This document shows positions 54,201-61,273 of a stretch of 64,000 bases of DNA, in pieces. Position 1 is the first letter of the stretch; each line of letters starts with the position of its first letter. The DNA is from Nocardioides rubriscoriae (lineage in GTDB: Bacteria; Actinomycetota; Actinomycetes; Propionibacteriales; Nocardioidaceae). The stretch lies in assembly GCF_008087085.1 (NCBI RefSeq), contig NZ_VIYJ01000002.1, forward strand, positions 1-64,000, read 5' to 3'. The notes beneath the pieces were generated by a model that had not been told where the DNA came from, made no database searches, and saw only the letters and a list, made by a program, of their open reading frames with translations. The translations under genes and the position numbers were made by a program.

Positions 54201-55329
54201 CGAAGCACTCGCATGGTTTGCGCAACTTGCCCAAGCACCAGGACTCCTTGCCGCCGCCGAGGTGGCTTCGGCTGAACCATTCCTCCAGGCAGAGAACATC
54301 GTTGGCGACGCACCCATCCCAGACTCCATCACGCAAATAGTTCGCGAACTCGCCGACCCATCGACTGGGGACATCACACGGGCTACCGACCGTGTGTGGG
54401 CCGCTCACCGCGACGCTGAGAGCGGCCCTGCGGCCGACCACCAGCTCGCGATGGCACGATACGGCGACCTCCTTGCCGTCACGGGACGAGACGACGCGGG
54501 TGAGGCCCCCGTGGTGGTAATCGCAGCCAGAGTTACCGCCGCGGTCGAGCACGACCGGACACTCTTGACCGAACGCGAGAAGAAGCAGTTCGAGCAACAC
54601 ATCCTCGGCGAACTCGGAGACGCTCTGCGAACCTGCAGGCGCGACGCAGACGAACTGGTCACCGCCATGAACGACCTCCTCGGTGAGGTGCGCACCTCTC
54701 AAGGCATCCGACTCCGTCTGAAGTGGGACCTCCGCGACGACATACCCGCTGAAGCGCGCGCGGCCGTCGATCTGCTTGCGCAGCCAGTCGGCGCCCTCGT
54801 TCCGGAAGAGCGAGCTTCGCTGCGCGATGCCCTGCACGGACTGATCGAGACTTCGCGAACGTTGAATCCCGAACTCTCCTACAGCGAGCATCTCGGGTCG
54901 GCGCTGGACTATCGGACCTGGTCGGAGTTCTCGATCCGGTACACGAGGCCGGAGAAGTCGGGCACTTGGGAACGCCTCCACCGGCGTTCAGCCCTCTCCC
55001 AGGGCGAGCAGAAGGTACTCTGCTACCTGCCGCTATTTGCCGCCGCTGCAGCCCACTTCACGTCCCTTGCCGGTGCAGCTCCACACGCTCCTCGCCTTGT
55101 ACTTCTCGACGATGCGTTCCCGAAGATTGACGTCAGGACCCACCCACTCCTCTTCGGCTTGCTCGTCCAGCTCGACCTCGACTTCGTCATCACCAGCGAA
55201 CGGCTATGGGGATGCCACGACACTGTTCCGTCTCTCGCCATCTATGAAGCGTTGCGTAACCCCACTCAGCGCGGCATTGCGCAGTACGAATCCCGTTGGG
55301 ACGGCCGAACCCTCCATTCGATCGGATGA
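51265..55329 (+). CDS. jetC: Wadjet type II JetC, SMC-like ATPase (TIGR02680)
   Basis: 1354 residues from ATG 51265, which overlaps the jetB stop; upstream open frame lies inside jetB and is not used. N-terminal head: RFRLSRAGILNVWQYDDQVF and Walker A LRGANGAGKSKTLEML (~50-58). Two long coiled-coil arms (e.g. RRQLSKAEGTLQRVTTERKE) surround a central hinge region (~600-740). C-terminal head: signature ALSQGEQKVLCYLPLF (~1242) and Walker B PRLVLLDDAFPKID (~1276) with ITSERLWG after it. This is the MukB-like loop-extruding motor of Wadjet. Coupled to jetD by ATGA. Confidence 0.92.
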   Translation: MTTTFVRSAVRETADTDRRFRLSRAGILNVWQYDDQVFDFADGRLLLRGANGAGKSKTLEMLLPFALDGDKARITASAKHHTSLLWLMTDGFEGNARVGYIWVEFLRTDDAGQPEAFTCGIGIRASESQRTATAWHFATHRRVGHDLALEDVGGPLSRGRLEDAIGADGQVFEKAAAFKEHVGRTLFGLDPSQYDEVLRLLYWLRQPQVGEDIDPGKLAQYLSQALPQIDELAIRKAGDTFDELVAFGEQIERRASAAEALSVLADAYADYARAAVAQRTAKLAEILTTERNLRRQLSKAEGTLQRVTTERKEAEDSLKQSTADAEAAGTRLRALQESPEARDQRRLSDLAERAEREAAESKRAGGRVQRRREEHGRKAEALAIAAQQLREMTRAFTDELADTVRRHQESVPDSVMVSPVSLVAIDLTNHADVAALGSGLDDARLTITKADGSVGVRAAAVTAVVEATARYKDARRIEEEAQRRADEAESRWEDARQRRSASEGAAIQSEIDFRASLINWAGLPEAVHVDMPTEFDAETLDAFPELVRTAVSGPLATLRAELQSESTKRDNADEQVRALEQKRSEVEAERDPAPPQPSLRRTPRPDGHSLWQVIDFTTGLDEPVRAAIEAALQSAGLLDAWLRPGGRLLDPGLHDTLLVGHTPASEPTLSDVLHVDLPAGSDVSVEDVRAVLDAVHLGDDPDAEAAIGADGTWRLGPAHGRAAKEAPQYIGATARAHERARRLAEIDQELQRQRDTRDIAKESAERAAGTIAALDSWVLDRPTDSGLREAWTRLTEQIEAELREELSNRNAQREAHGRRDETAQAHSSLTRLAQEHDLPVDSSSLAALKERLDHLRADLDALEKLIPHLRRNLDRWSSDAVSVDEALRELESEKEEHAAAVDRAGQTQAELDALREAVGASVQELERKIALARESKASHEAAKKTADTRVRELAEALGEARSGLTTAQERLASHAPARAEALAWFAQLAQAPGLLAAAEVASAEPFLQAENIVGDAPIPDSITQIVRELADPSTGDITRATDRVWAAHRDAESGPAADHQLAMARYGDLLAVTGRDDAGEAPVVVIAARVTAAVEHDRTLLTEREKKQFEQHILGELGDALRTCRRDADELVTAMNDLLGEVRTSQGIRLRLKWDLRDDIPAEARAAVDLLAQPVGALVPEERASLRDALHGLIETSRTLNPELSYSEHLGSALDYRTWSEFSIRYTRPEKSGTWERLHRRSALSQGEQKVLCYLPLFAAAAAHFTSLAGAAPHAPRLVLLDDAFPKIDVRTHPLLFGLLVQLDLDFVITSERLWGCHDTVPSLAIYEALRNPTQRGIAQYESRWDGRTLHSIG

Positions 55330-56540
55330 CCGGCGTTCCGACGTGGATCACCGACCCAGCTCTCGCCGACGCTTGGTCGAAGATCCGAGAACGATTTGAG
55401 AAGGCAGGACTCGTAGCAGTCGGGCGCGTCGAGATTGAGACCGCCACCCGAGACAAGCGTCATGCGCTCGGTGCACTCCTGGGACGTTCAGTCACGCGAA
55501 GCGCCATGCGAGTGGATCTCGCCGACCTGGATCAGCGGTTGCGAGACCGCTCTGGAATGGGCGGGTTGCTGGAGGTCCTGACCGCCATCCACGGCGAAGC
55601 TCCCAAGGATCGACCTGCCGCCAGGGCGACAAGGAATGCTGCACGTCAGAGGCCCTTGGACAGAGCGGCCGAGTTGGTCGACGCTCCCTGGGCCGATACC
55701 TGGATCGAAGGTCTGCGGCGCACCGGCCTTCTGACGGCCAGAGAGGACGCGCTCCGCATCGTCGAGGATGCGGCCAAAGTCCTCAACGAGCTCGTCGCTC
55801 CTTCGGTTCGCCCGCAGTCCCGCGTCGAGCTCGCTGCCCGGTTGTTGGGCAACGCCCACGCATTGGATGCCGATCGCGTGCTGCACCGCGTTGTTATTCG
55901 TGGATTGGCCGCCGCTGCCGGCGTGGGTGTGCCTGAAGCAACCCCGGGTGTCGTCGGCCTGTGGTCGAGGTTCGGGATCGAGCCAGATCTTCTCTCGCGC
56001 ACATGCCTGGTCCTTGGGCTTGGCGCGCCGGGCGTAGCCGGGGAAAGACTGGGGCTCGCGGCTGAGTCGGGGGACCCGGTCCACATCACCGAGTGGGACC
56101 TGCGTCGATTGGGCGCCTTCGATGTCGGGGACCGCTACGTGCTGGTCTGCGAGAACCCGCGGGTTCTAGAAGCGATCGCCGAGACCGGCGACTTGGGTCA
56201 CGTTGTTGTCTGTACGTCCGGTGAGCCCAATCTGGTCGTTACGGAGATCTTGGGACGCCTCCACGAGGGAGGCGAGCACCTGCGCTACCACGGCGACTTC
56301 GACTGGCCCGGAATCGGGATCGCCAATCGCGTCAGAGAGAATTTCGGCGCGGAACCATGGCTCATGGCGGCTGACGACTATGTTGCTGCCGTGCGCCGGG
56401 AGAACCTTCCGCTCGGACCGCACGTCATCGAGCCGACGTGGGACGCCGAACTCGGAGCGGCGATGCGTCTGCACGGTCGGGCAGTCCACGAGGAGTCGAT
56501 GCTCGCTCAGATACTTGGGCACCTCGCCACGTCGACCTGA
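55326..56540 (+). CDS. jetD: Wadjet type II JetD nuclease (TIGR02679/DUF2399)
   Basis: 404 residues from ATG 55326 overlapping the jetC stop. The C-terminal third is a Toprim-like domain related to the topoisomerase VI A subunit: catalytic Glu in YVLVCENPRVLEA (~276) and the acidic pair in YHGDFDWPGIGIANRV (~322-326). N-terminal and central regions (LGRSVTRSAMRVDLADLDQR, VVGLWSRFGIEPDLLSRTCL) fit TIGR02679. JetD is the nuclease that cuts plasmid DNA once JetABC has extruded it. The stop overlaps the first copy of the direct repeat that flanks the next gene. Confidence 0.9.
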   Translation: MTGVPTWITDPALADAWSKIRERFEKAGLVAVGRVEIETATRDKRHALGALLGRSVTRSAMRVDLADLDQRLRDRSGMGGLLEVLTAIHGEAPKDRPAARATRNAARQRPLDRAAELVDAPWADTWIEGLRRTGLLTAREDALRIVEDAAKVLNELVAPSVRPQSRVELAARLLGNAHALDADRVLHRVVIRGLAAAAGVGVPEATPGVVGLWSRFGIEPDLLSRTCLVLGLGAPGVAGERLGLAAESGDPVHITEWDLRRLGAFDVGDRYVLVCENPRVLEAIAETGDLGHVVVCTSGEPNLVVTEILGRLHEGGEHLRYHGDFDWPGIGIANRVRENFGAEPWLMAADDYVAAVRRENLPLGPHVIEPTWDAELGAAMRLHGRAVHEESMLAQILGHLATST

Positions 56541-56558
56541 TCGGTCATCGAAACGTCA
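56539..56558. repeat. 20-bp direct repeat, left of the NACHT gene (copy 3 of the GTCATCG motif)
   Basis: GATCGGTCATCGAAACGTCA begins in the jetD stop codon. A second copy with one difference (C to G at position 16) lies at 60204-60223, four bases after the NACHT stop. The pair exactly brackets the NACHT gene, as expected if that gene entered as a unit at this site or arose with a duplicated target. Confidence 0.7.
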
Positions 56559-56608
56559 CCGAAGTGATCGAACGCCATCACCCGCACCCGTGTTCGGAGT
56601 ACTGAGAC

Positions 56609-59600
56609 TTGAGTAGAGCAGGGCAAGCCGACGCCGTTGGAGGTGTCTTCCGTGTGGTTGCGGCGGCCTATCTCGCCGTACATGCCCTCCGTGAACAGCC
56701 AGTCGCGGGACTCGACCTTCCGAGCGACGTGCACGCCGCTCGTCTGGACTTCGAGACCGATGACCCGACCGACGACCTCGTAGCCACGATGTCCGACGGC
56801 AGTCGTTGCTTCATTTCGGCGAAACGCGCCGTCGGAAACGACCGACACCTCAAGTCGACCGTTGAGGGCTGGGTCGCTCAGATGAGCACGGTTCGCGGTG
56901 GGGATGTTCTGGTGATCGCTGCCGAGGAGCTGAAAGGTCCTGTCAAGGACCTTCCAGAAGCACTGCGTCGACGCCGGGACGGTCGAGAGCTGGCAGTCCG
57001 GCACCAGAAGGCGATCACGGCCGTCACCAAGAGCGTGCCCGTCGGCCTCCGCGACGACATGCTCAATCGAACCCGAGTGCTGCACATCCCCATGGCTACC
57101 GGGACGAGCCAAACCCGCGCGCTCATGGAGTCGTTGGCGAGCTACCTGGTCGAGGACGGGAAGGGCACCGCCGTCGTCAGCCTGCTCGCCGACGCCTTCC
57201 ATCGTCAGTCGGGCGAAGCATCGGGCAGCACCGTCGAGGACTGGGTCCAGACAGTCCAAGGCTCGCGACCACTCATCGCTGACGGTTCAGGCCCGACCGG
57301 GATGCGCTTAGCCGCGAGTCTTGCGGCGCTCGACGAGTACAAGCGTGTCCTCATCAGTCGTCGCGGCAGGATCGACTTGACGCTGCTTGCCGAGGATCTA
57401 CCTCCGGTGACCGTTGACGACCTCATCGACGGCCTCCGGGTCGAGACCGCCGAGAACCAGCGCGGAGATGGCGACAGCTTCCTCCGCGTCATCCGTCGAT
57501 GGCGACGCATGCTGCTGGTTGGCCAACCCGGCACCGGCAAATCGGTCGCCCTGCGCGAGCTGGCTGCACAATGCGCCAGCGACCCGCACGCGCCGCTTCC
57601 CATCGTCGTGCACCTTCCTAGCCTGCTACAGCCGAGCCCCAGCGACCTGTCCGCTGATCTCATGATCAGCTCGGCCGCTGAGCGGGTCGCGAACCCGGAA
57701 TTACGGTCTCCACTGATGCGGGCGATGCGCCAAGAGCTGGACTCAGGCACCGCCATTCTGCTGTGCGATGGTCTTGACGAGTGTGGCCCCAAGGCGGCCT
57801 GGATAGCCCAACAAATCAAGGATGTTCTCGACGGCTTCGCCCCACGAGTCGGGATTGTCGTCGCCACCAGGGCCAATGCTGTTGCCGCGGCGACGCGAAT
57901 AGGGCTGCCTCGCGTCCACTTGAATCCGCCCCAGGATCTGAGCACCACAGTGCAGAGCGTCCTGAGGACGTGCTCCGAGACCCGGATCCAAGCTGGCGGA
58001 CGTGAGAGCTGGCTCGCCATTCGGCGCAAGTGGATCGAGGACGCACGCGACCAGCACCCCGAGCTGTTTCAAGTGCCACTCCTCGCTGTGTTGCTGGCAC
58101 TGATCTGCGCCGACACCGCCGAGGCAGAACTCCCCAAGGGTCGCGCAGTGTTGCTGCACAATGCCGTGGAGCAATCGGTGACGCGCTGGGAGGCCCAACG
58201 AGCCGTCGCGGGCGCGAGGCCCTGGGCGACGGACCTTACCGGCGGCATGCTCCTTGACGGGTACGTAGTCCTTGGACGCTTGCTGGACTCAGGTGCCGAG
58301 CCATCCAGAAACGAGGTGGTCGAGGCCCTGACGACCCTGCTGCAGGACCGGGATAGCTGGAACCTTGCGCCACGGCGAGCACGTGAGGTCGCCACAGATG
58401 TCCTTCGCTTCTGGGACGAGCACGTCGCCGTGTTCGTCGTGAACGCGTCGGATCGCATGAGCGCCCGCAGCAAGGTCTTCACCGAGATCGCAACCGCCAT
58501 GTGGACCCTCACCGCAATCGATGATGAGATCGCCTCCTGGCTCGCGGATGTTCTGCCCTACACGGATTCCGACGGTGCGATCGGGTTGGCGGCCGGTCTC
58601 AACCAACGGGTCGTTGAGTGCATGCTCAGCGCTTCAGAGATGGGCGGGGCGGCCAGCATGCTGCTCGGTGAGTTGGTGGTCCGGGAGGTAATTGAGCTCG
58701 ACGAGGACCAGACCACTCGACTTCTCGAGAAGCTTCGACTGGCCGTGGAGCGGGCAGTGGCAGGGGACCCCGAGCCCGACCGGACGCCGCGTGAGCCCAG
58801 CCGCCTGTGGTCGATGCTTCGAGGACGTCGCTATCAGACACAGCCCGTCTGGAACTACGTCGAGCTCGCATGCAGCCTGAAACTGTTGTCAGCAGCAGAC
58901 CGAGCGACACGAGGGGAGATCCTCGCAACGGCGGAACTCGCTGCAGCGGACGCTGCGATCGCGAACGCACTCTGCGCACTGACCGACGCAAAGACAGATC
59001 GCGAGCCGCTGAATGATCGAGCCATCGAGCTGGTCAAGGGTGTGATGCAACAGCCGCTCCCCCCTGACGGCGAGCTGATCCGGCAGTCCCGGCGGCGATC
59101 GGCAATAGTTGGCGGTGCACCGCTTGCGCCCGGAGTCGCTCAGGTAGCGCTCGAGGGAGTCCCGCATCTCTCCGCACTCCCGGAGGGTTTCGGCCGATGG
59201 GTCTTCGACGTCAGCATGAAAGCAAACCACGGCTACGGGGACAAGATCCGCGCCGCACTACAAGCCAAGGGGGTCAGTACCAACGAATGGTGGTCCGAGC
59301 GAAGCACCTTCGGAAAACTTGGAGCGTGGCGAGATGACCATGACCGCTACGAACGGATGCTCCTAGAAGACATCGCATCGTTGGCGCCAAGCGACGAAAC
59401 CGGGGCCAGCCCCCTCGCAAGGGACCGGTATTGGTCGCTGACCTCCGTCGGAAATCTGCTGGCGGCGACCAACTACGCCAGAGTAAGTGTGCAGGAGTTC
59501 TCCCGCGCCTTCGTCCACGACGACATGGCATCACGCAGAGGCTGGCTCGACGCGATAGCCGACGCGTATCGCATCGATAAGGCAGAGGCAGCCCGGGAGG

Positions 59601-60199
59601 CCGCGTGGATCCTTGACCAGTTGAGTCAGAGCATCGGCGGCGAGCACGGGCTGAACGATCACTGGTTCGTCGCGAGCATGTCTCCTCAACGAGGCCCGGC
59701 GCTGGACGATGATGCCGTCGCACGGCTCGCCCGTGAGCAACACGATGCGCTGCTCGGAAGCCTCCGAGCCGACTCGGACTGGATCGCATGGTCCGCAGCA
59801 GAGGTGCTCATCAACGTTCCGGTCCCGACCTGGGACGCCGCCCAGCTGTTCGCGACGGACATGACGGGATGGCCTCTCGATAGAGCAGCCCTTCTGTACA
59901 TGGTCGCCATCCTCTCCGCGGGCGATGGAAGCGTCGACCGGTTCGCCGCAGCCGCGACTTCCGAGGCCCCTGAGTACCGCATGGCCGCCCAATACTGCCT
60001 GTCCGTCATGGGAGAACTCGACGCAGACGGCTCTGTCGACACTCAACTGCGGCAAGACCCGGATCTGACCGTGCGTCCCAAGGGCAGCCGCGGCGATGAA
60101 CCGCACGCCTCGTACTGGACCTGCAACGACTGCCGTACTCGGAACGACCCCGAGACCGAAGACTGCCCGGGCTGTGAGCACGGTACGAGGCCCGACTGA
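56609..60199 (+). CDS. NACHT-type STAND NTPase with N-terminal nuclease-like domain and C-terminal RanBP2-type zinc finger
   Basis: 1196 residues; TTG start with GGAG nine bases upstream. The N-terminus (~40-80) has DDLVATMSDGSRCFISAKRA, a D...S-A-K pattern like the PD-(D/E)XK effector domains of Cap4/Avs-type defence proteins. The NACHT module has Walker A LLVGQPGTGKSVALREL (~304-312) and Walker B AILLCDGLDECGP (~383), followed by VATRANAVAAAT (sensor 1). A long helical region (~480-1160) would sense the invader. The tail reads W1170-x-C-x2-C-x3-N-x6-C-x2-C1189, an exact RanBP2-type zinc-finger pattern. It is likely an NLR-like anti-phage protein that oligomerises and cuts DNA. It directly follows Wadjet (68-base gap) and is bracketed by direct repeats. 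Confidence 0.8.
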   Translation: MSRAGQADAVGGVFRVVAAAYLAVHALREQPVAGLDLPSDVHAARLDFETDDPTDDLVATMSDGSRCFISAKRAVGNDRHLKSTVEGWVAQMSTVRGGDVLVIAAEELKGPVKDLPEALRRRRDGRELAVRHQKAITAVTKSVPVGLRDDMLNRTRVLHIPMATGTSQTRALMESLASYLVEDGKGTAVVSLLADAFHRQSGEASGSTVEDWVQTVQGSRPLIADGSGPTGMRLAASLAALDEYKRVLISRRGRIDLTLLAEDLPPVTVDDLIDGLRVETAENQRGDGDSFLRVIRRWRRMLLVGQPGTGKSVALRELAAQCASDPHAPLPIVVHLPSLLQPSPSDLSADLMISSAAERVANPELRSPLMRAMRQELDSGTAILLCDGLDECGPKAAWIAQQIKDVLDGFAPRVGIVVATRANAVAAATRIGLPRVHLNPPQDLSTTVQSVLRTCSETRIQAGGRESWLAIRRKWIEDARDQHPELFQVPLLAVLLALICADTAEAELPKGRAVLLHNAVEQSVTRWEAQRAVAGARPWATDLTGGMLLDGYVVLGRLLDSGAEPSRNEVVEALTTLLQDRDSWNLAPRRAREVATDVLRFWDEHVAVFVVNASDRMSARSKVFTEIATAMWTLTAIDDEIASWLADVLPYTDSDGAIGLAAGLNQRVVECMLSASEMGGAASMLLGELVVREVIELDEDQTTRLLEKLRLAVERAVAGDPEPDRTPREPSRLWSMLRGRRYQTQPVWNYVELACSLKLLSAADRATRGEILATAELAAADAAIANALCALTDAKTDREPLNDRAIELVKGVMQQPLPPDGELIRQSRRRSAIVGGAPLAPGVAQVALEGVPHLSALPEGFGRWVFDVSMKANHGYGDKIRAALQAKGVSTNEWWSERSTFGKLGAWRDDHDRYERMLLEDIASLAPSDETGASPLARDRYWSLTSVGNLLAATNYARVSVQEFSRAFVHDDMASRRGWLDAIADAYRIDKAEAAREAAWILDQLSQSIGGEHGLNDHWFVASMSPQRGPALDDDAVARLAREQHDALLGSLRADSDWIAWSAAEVLINVPVPTWDAAQLFATDMTGWPLDRAALLYMVAILSAGDGSVDRFAAAATSEAPEYRMAAQYCLSVMGELDADGSVDTQLRQDPDLTVRPKGSRGDEPHASYWTCNDCRTRNDPETEDCPGCEHGTRPD

Positions 60200-60203
60200 A
60201 ATC

Positions 60204-60223
60204 GATCGGTCATCGAAAGGTCA
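60204..60223. repeat. 20-bp direct repeat, right of the NACHT gene (copy 4)
   Basis: GATCGGTCATCGAAAGGTCA, 19/20 identical to 56539-56558. Here a second GTCATCG half-site follows at once (GTCATCGAAAGGTCATCGG, 11-base period). Confidence 0.7.
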
Positions 60224-60358
60224 TCGGAAACGAACGGCAACTGTTCCGAGCGCTTCCGATACAATTGATGTCGTCCAATGGGGAACCTCCTCTCTCACCC
60301 GAGGTTTCCCAGAGGGACCCGAAGTCTCAGGTAGTCCGGGACCGGCCTCCGATCTTGT

Positions 60359-60393
60359 CCAGAGGTCGCAGGTTCAAATCCTGCCCCCGCTAC
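60359..60393 (+). other. 3' fragment of an initiator tRNA-Met gene (attachment-site half)
   Basis: The 35 bases begin CCAGAGGTCGCAGG, continue with the T-loop TTCAAAT and CCTGC, and end CCCCGCTAC. This is the anticodon-stem 3' side, variable loop, complete T arm and 3' acceptor of actinobacterial initiator tRNA-Met. T at the 3' side of the first acceptor position, where it cannot pair with C1, is characteristic of the initiator. The 5' half is missing: the preceding bases (GATCTTGT) do not form an anticodon arm. Such fragments are attR/attL halves left by integrases using the tRNA 3' end as core. The terminator that normally follows the tRNA is retained at 60397. Confidence 0.75.
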
Positions 60394-60396
60394 AAG

Positions 60397-60437
60397 TTCG
60401 AGAGGCCCTCACAGTCTGACTGTGAGGGCCTCTCGAA
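60397..60437 (+). terminator. Strong hairpin terminator after the tRNA fragment
   Basis: A perfect inverted repeat with 19-base arms, beginning TTCGAGAGGCCC and ending GGGCCTCTCGAA, around the loop CTG (60416-60418). It lies three bases past the tRNA 3' end. No long T tract follows, as is usual in high-GC actinobacteria. It probably terminated the original tRNA transcript and now insulates island from chromosome. Confidence 0.85.
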
Positions 60438-60544
60438 TGTGCGCAACCAAACGCGCGTACGCATTTGCCGGTGCGCGTTGCTGGAGGAGTTCGCGGAGCA
60501 CCAGCCGGGCCCGGCGGTGATCGCGACCTTCTCTCGCAGAAGCG

Positions 60545-61204
60545 TCAGTCGTCGCCACCGGATGATGGGACCGCTCGCGGCGTCCCGGTGAGGCCACCGA
60601 GGATCAGGTGGGCGTGTGTGGAAGCGAACTCCTCGACGTCGAGTGGTCGTGTGCCGGCACCCCCGAGGTTGTCCTGGTGGAGCAAAGCCATGACGACGGG
60701 TGAGACCAGGCTGAGGGCGACCGCCCTCTCGCTACAGACCGGCAACCGGCCGTCGGCGACATGGGCACCGATCAGCTGCTCGGTCCCGTCCAGGAGGGGC
60801 TCGAGGAGTCCCGACAGGAACGCCGGTCCACGGTCGCCGTTCCCCAGGCTCAGCGCGAGGCTGGAGGCGAACAACCGGCCGAGGCCATAACGCCGCCAGG
60901 CTTCGATGGTCCCGAGGAGCAGGTCGGTCACCGAGCGCTCGGGGGAGCGCCCGGCGGGCCGTCGGGCCTGCTCGAGGTAGATGGCGCCGTCCGCGCGCAC
61001 GGACTCCATGACCGCGGTGAAGATGCCGTTGCGGTCGCCGAAGTAGTGCTTGAGGGTTGTGGCACTCACCCCGGCCGCCTGGGCCAAGTCGGCGAGCGTC
61101 GCTGGCTCCCCGCCATCTCGCACCAGGTGCTGCGAAAGCCGCAGTGCCAAGTCGCGGCGCGTCTGCTCGTAGTCCCGGTTACGACTTCCCGCCGGACGTC
61201 CCAT
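60545..61204 (-). CDS. TetR-family transcriptional regulator
   Basis: 219 residues. N-terminal HTH (~10-60): YEQTRRDLALRLSQHLVRDG, ATLADLAQAAGVSATTLKHY, FGDRNGIFTAV, the TetR signature, followed by a helical ligand domain. The start MGRPAGSRNRDY is typical. It is divergent from the oxidoreductase gene (69 bases between) with a palindromic operator in between, so it most likely represses both and responds to a small molecule or stress. Confidence 0.9.
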   Translation of the reverse strand: MGRPAGSRNRDYEQTRRDLALRLSQHLVRDGGEPATLADLAQAAGVSATTLKHYFGDRNGIFTAVMESVRADGAIYLEQARRPAGRSPERSVTDLLLGTIEAWRRYGLGRLFASSLALSLGNGDRGPAFLSGLLEPLLDGTEQLIGAHVADGRLPVCSERAVALSLVSPVVMALLHQDNLGGAGTRPLDVEEFASTHAHLILGGLTGTPRAVPSSGGDD

Positions 61205-61241
61205 GAATTCACTGTAGACGAGCAGACAGGATACGGATAAA

Positions 61242-61259
61242 TTAGTCGGGACCTACTAA
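61242..61259. promoter_or_regulatory. Palindromic operator of the TetR regulator
   Basis: TTAGTCGGGACCTACTAA: arms TTAGTCGG and CCTACTAA are complementary in 7 of 8 positions, centred between the TetR start and the RBS (AAAAGGAG, 61261-61268) of the oxidoreductase. Place and size fit a TetR dimer site that blocks the divergent promoters. Confidence 0.7.
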
Positions 61260-61273
61260 GAAAAGGAGTTGTT

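Noticed and set aside
60317..60393. Complete tRNA gene at the island end
   Set aside because: Only the 3' 35 bases match; the upstream bases form no acceptor, D or anticodon stem, so this is a fragment.
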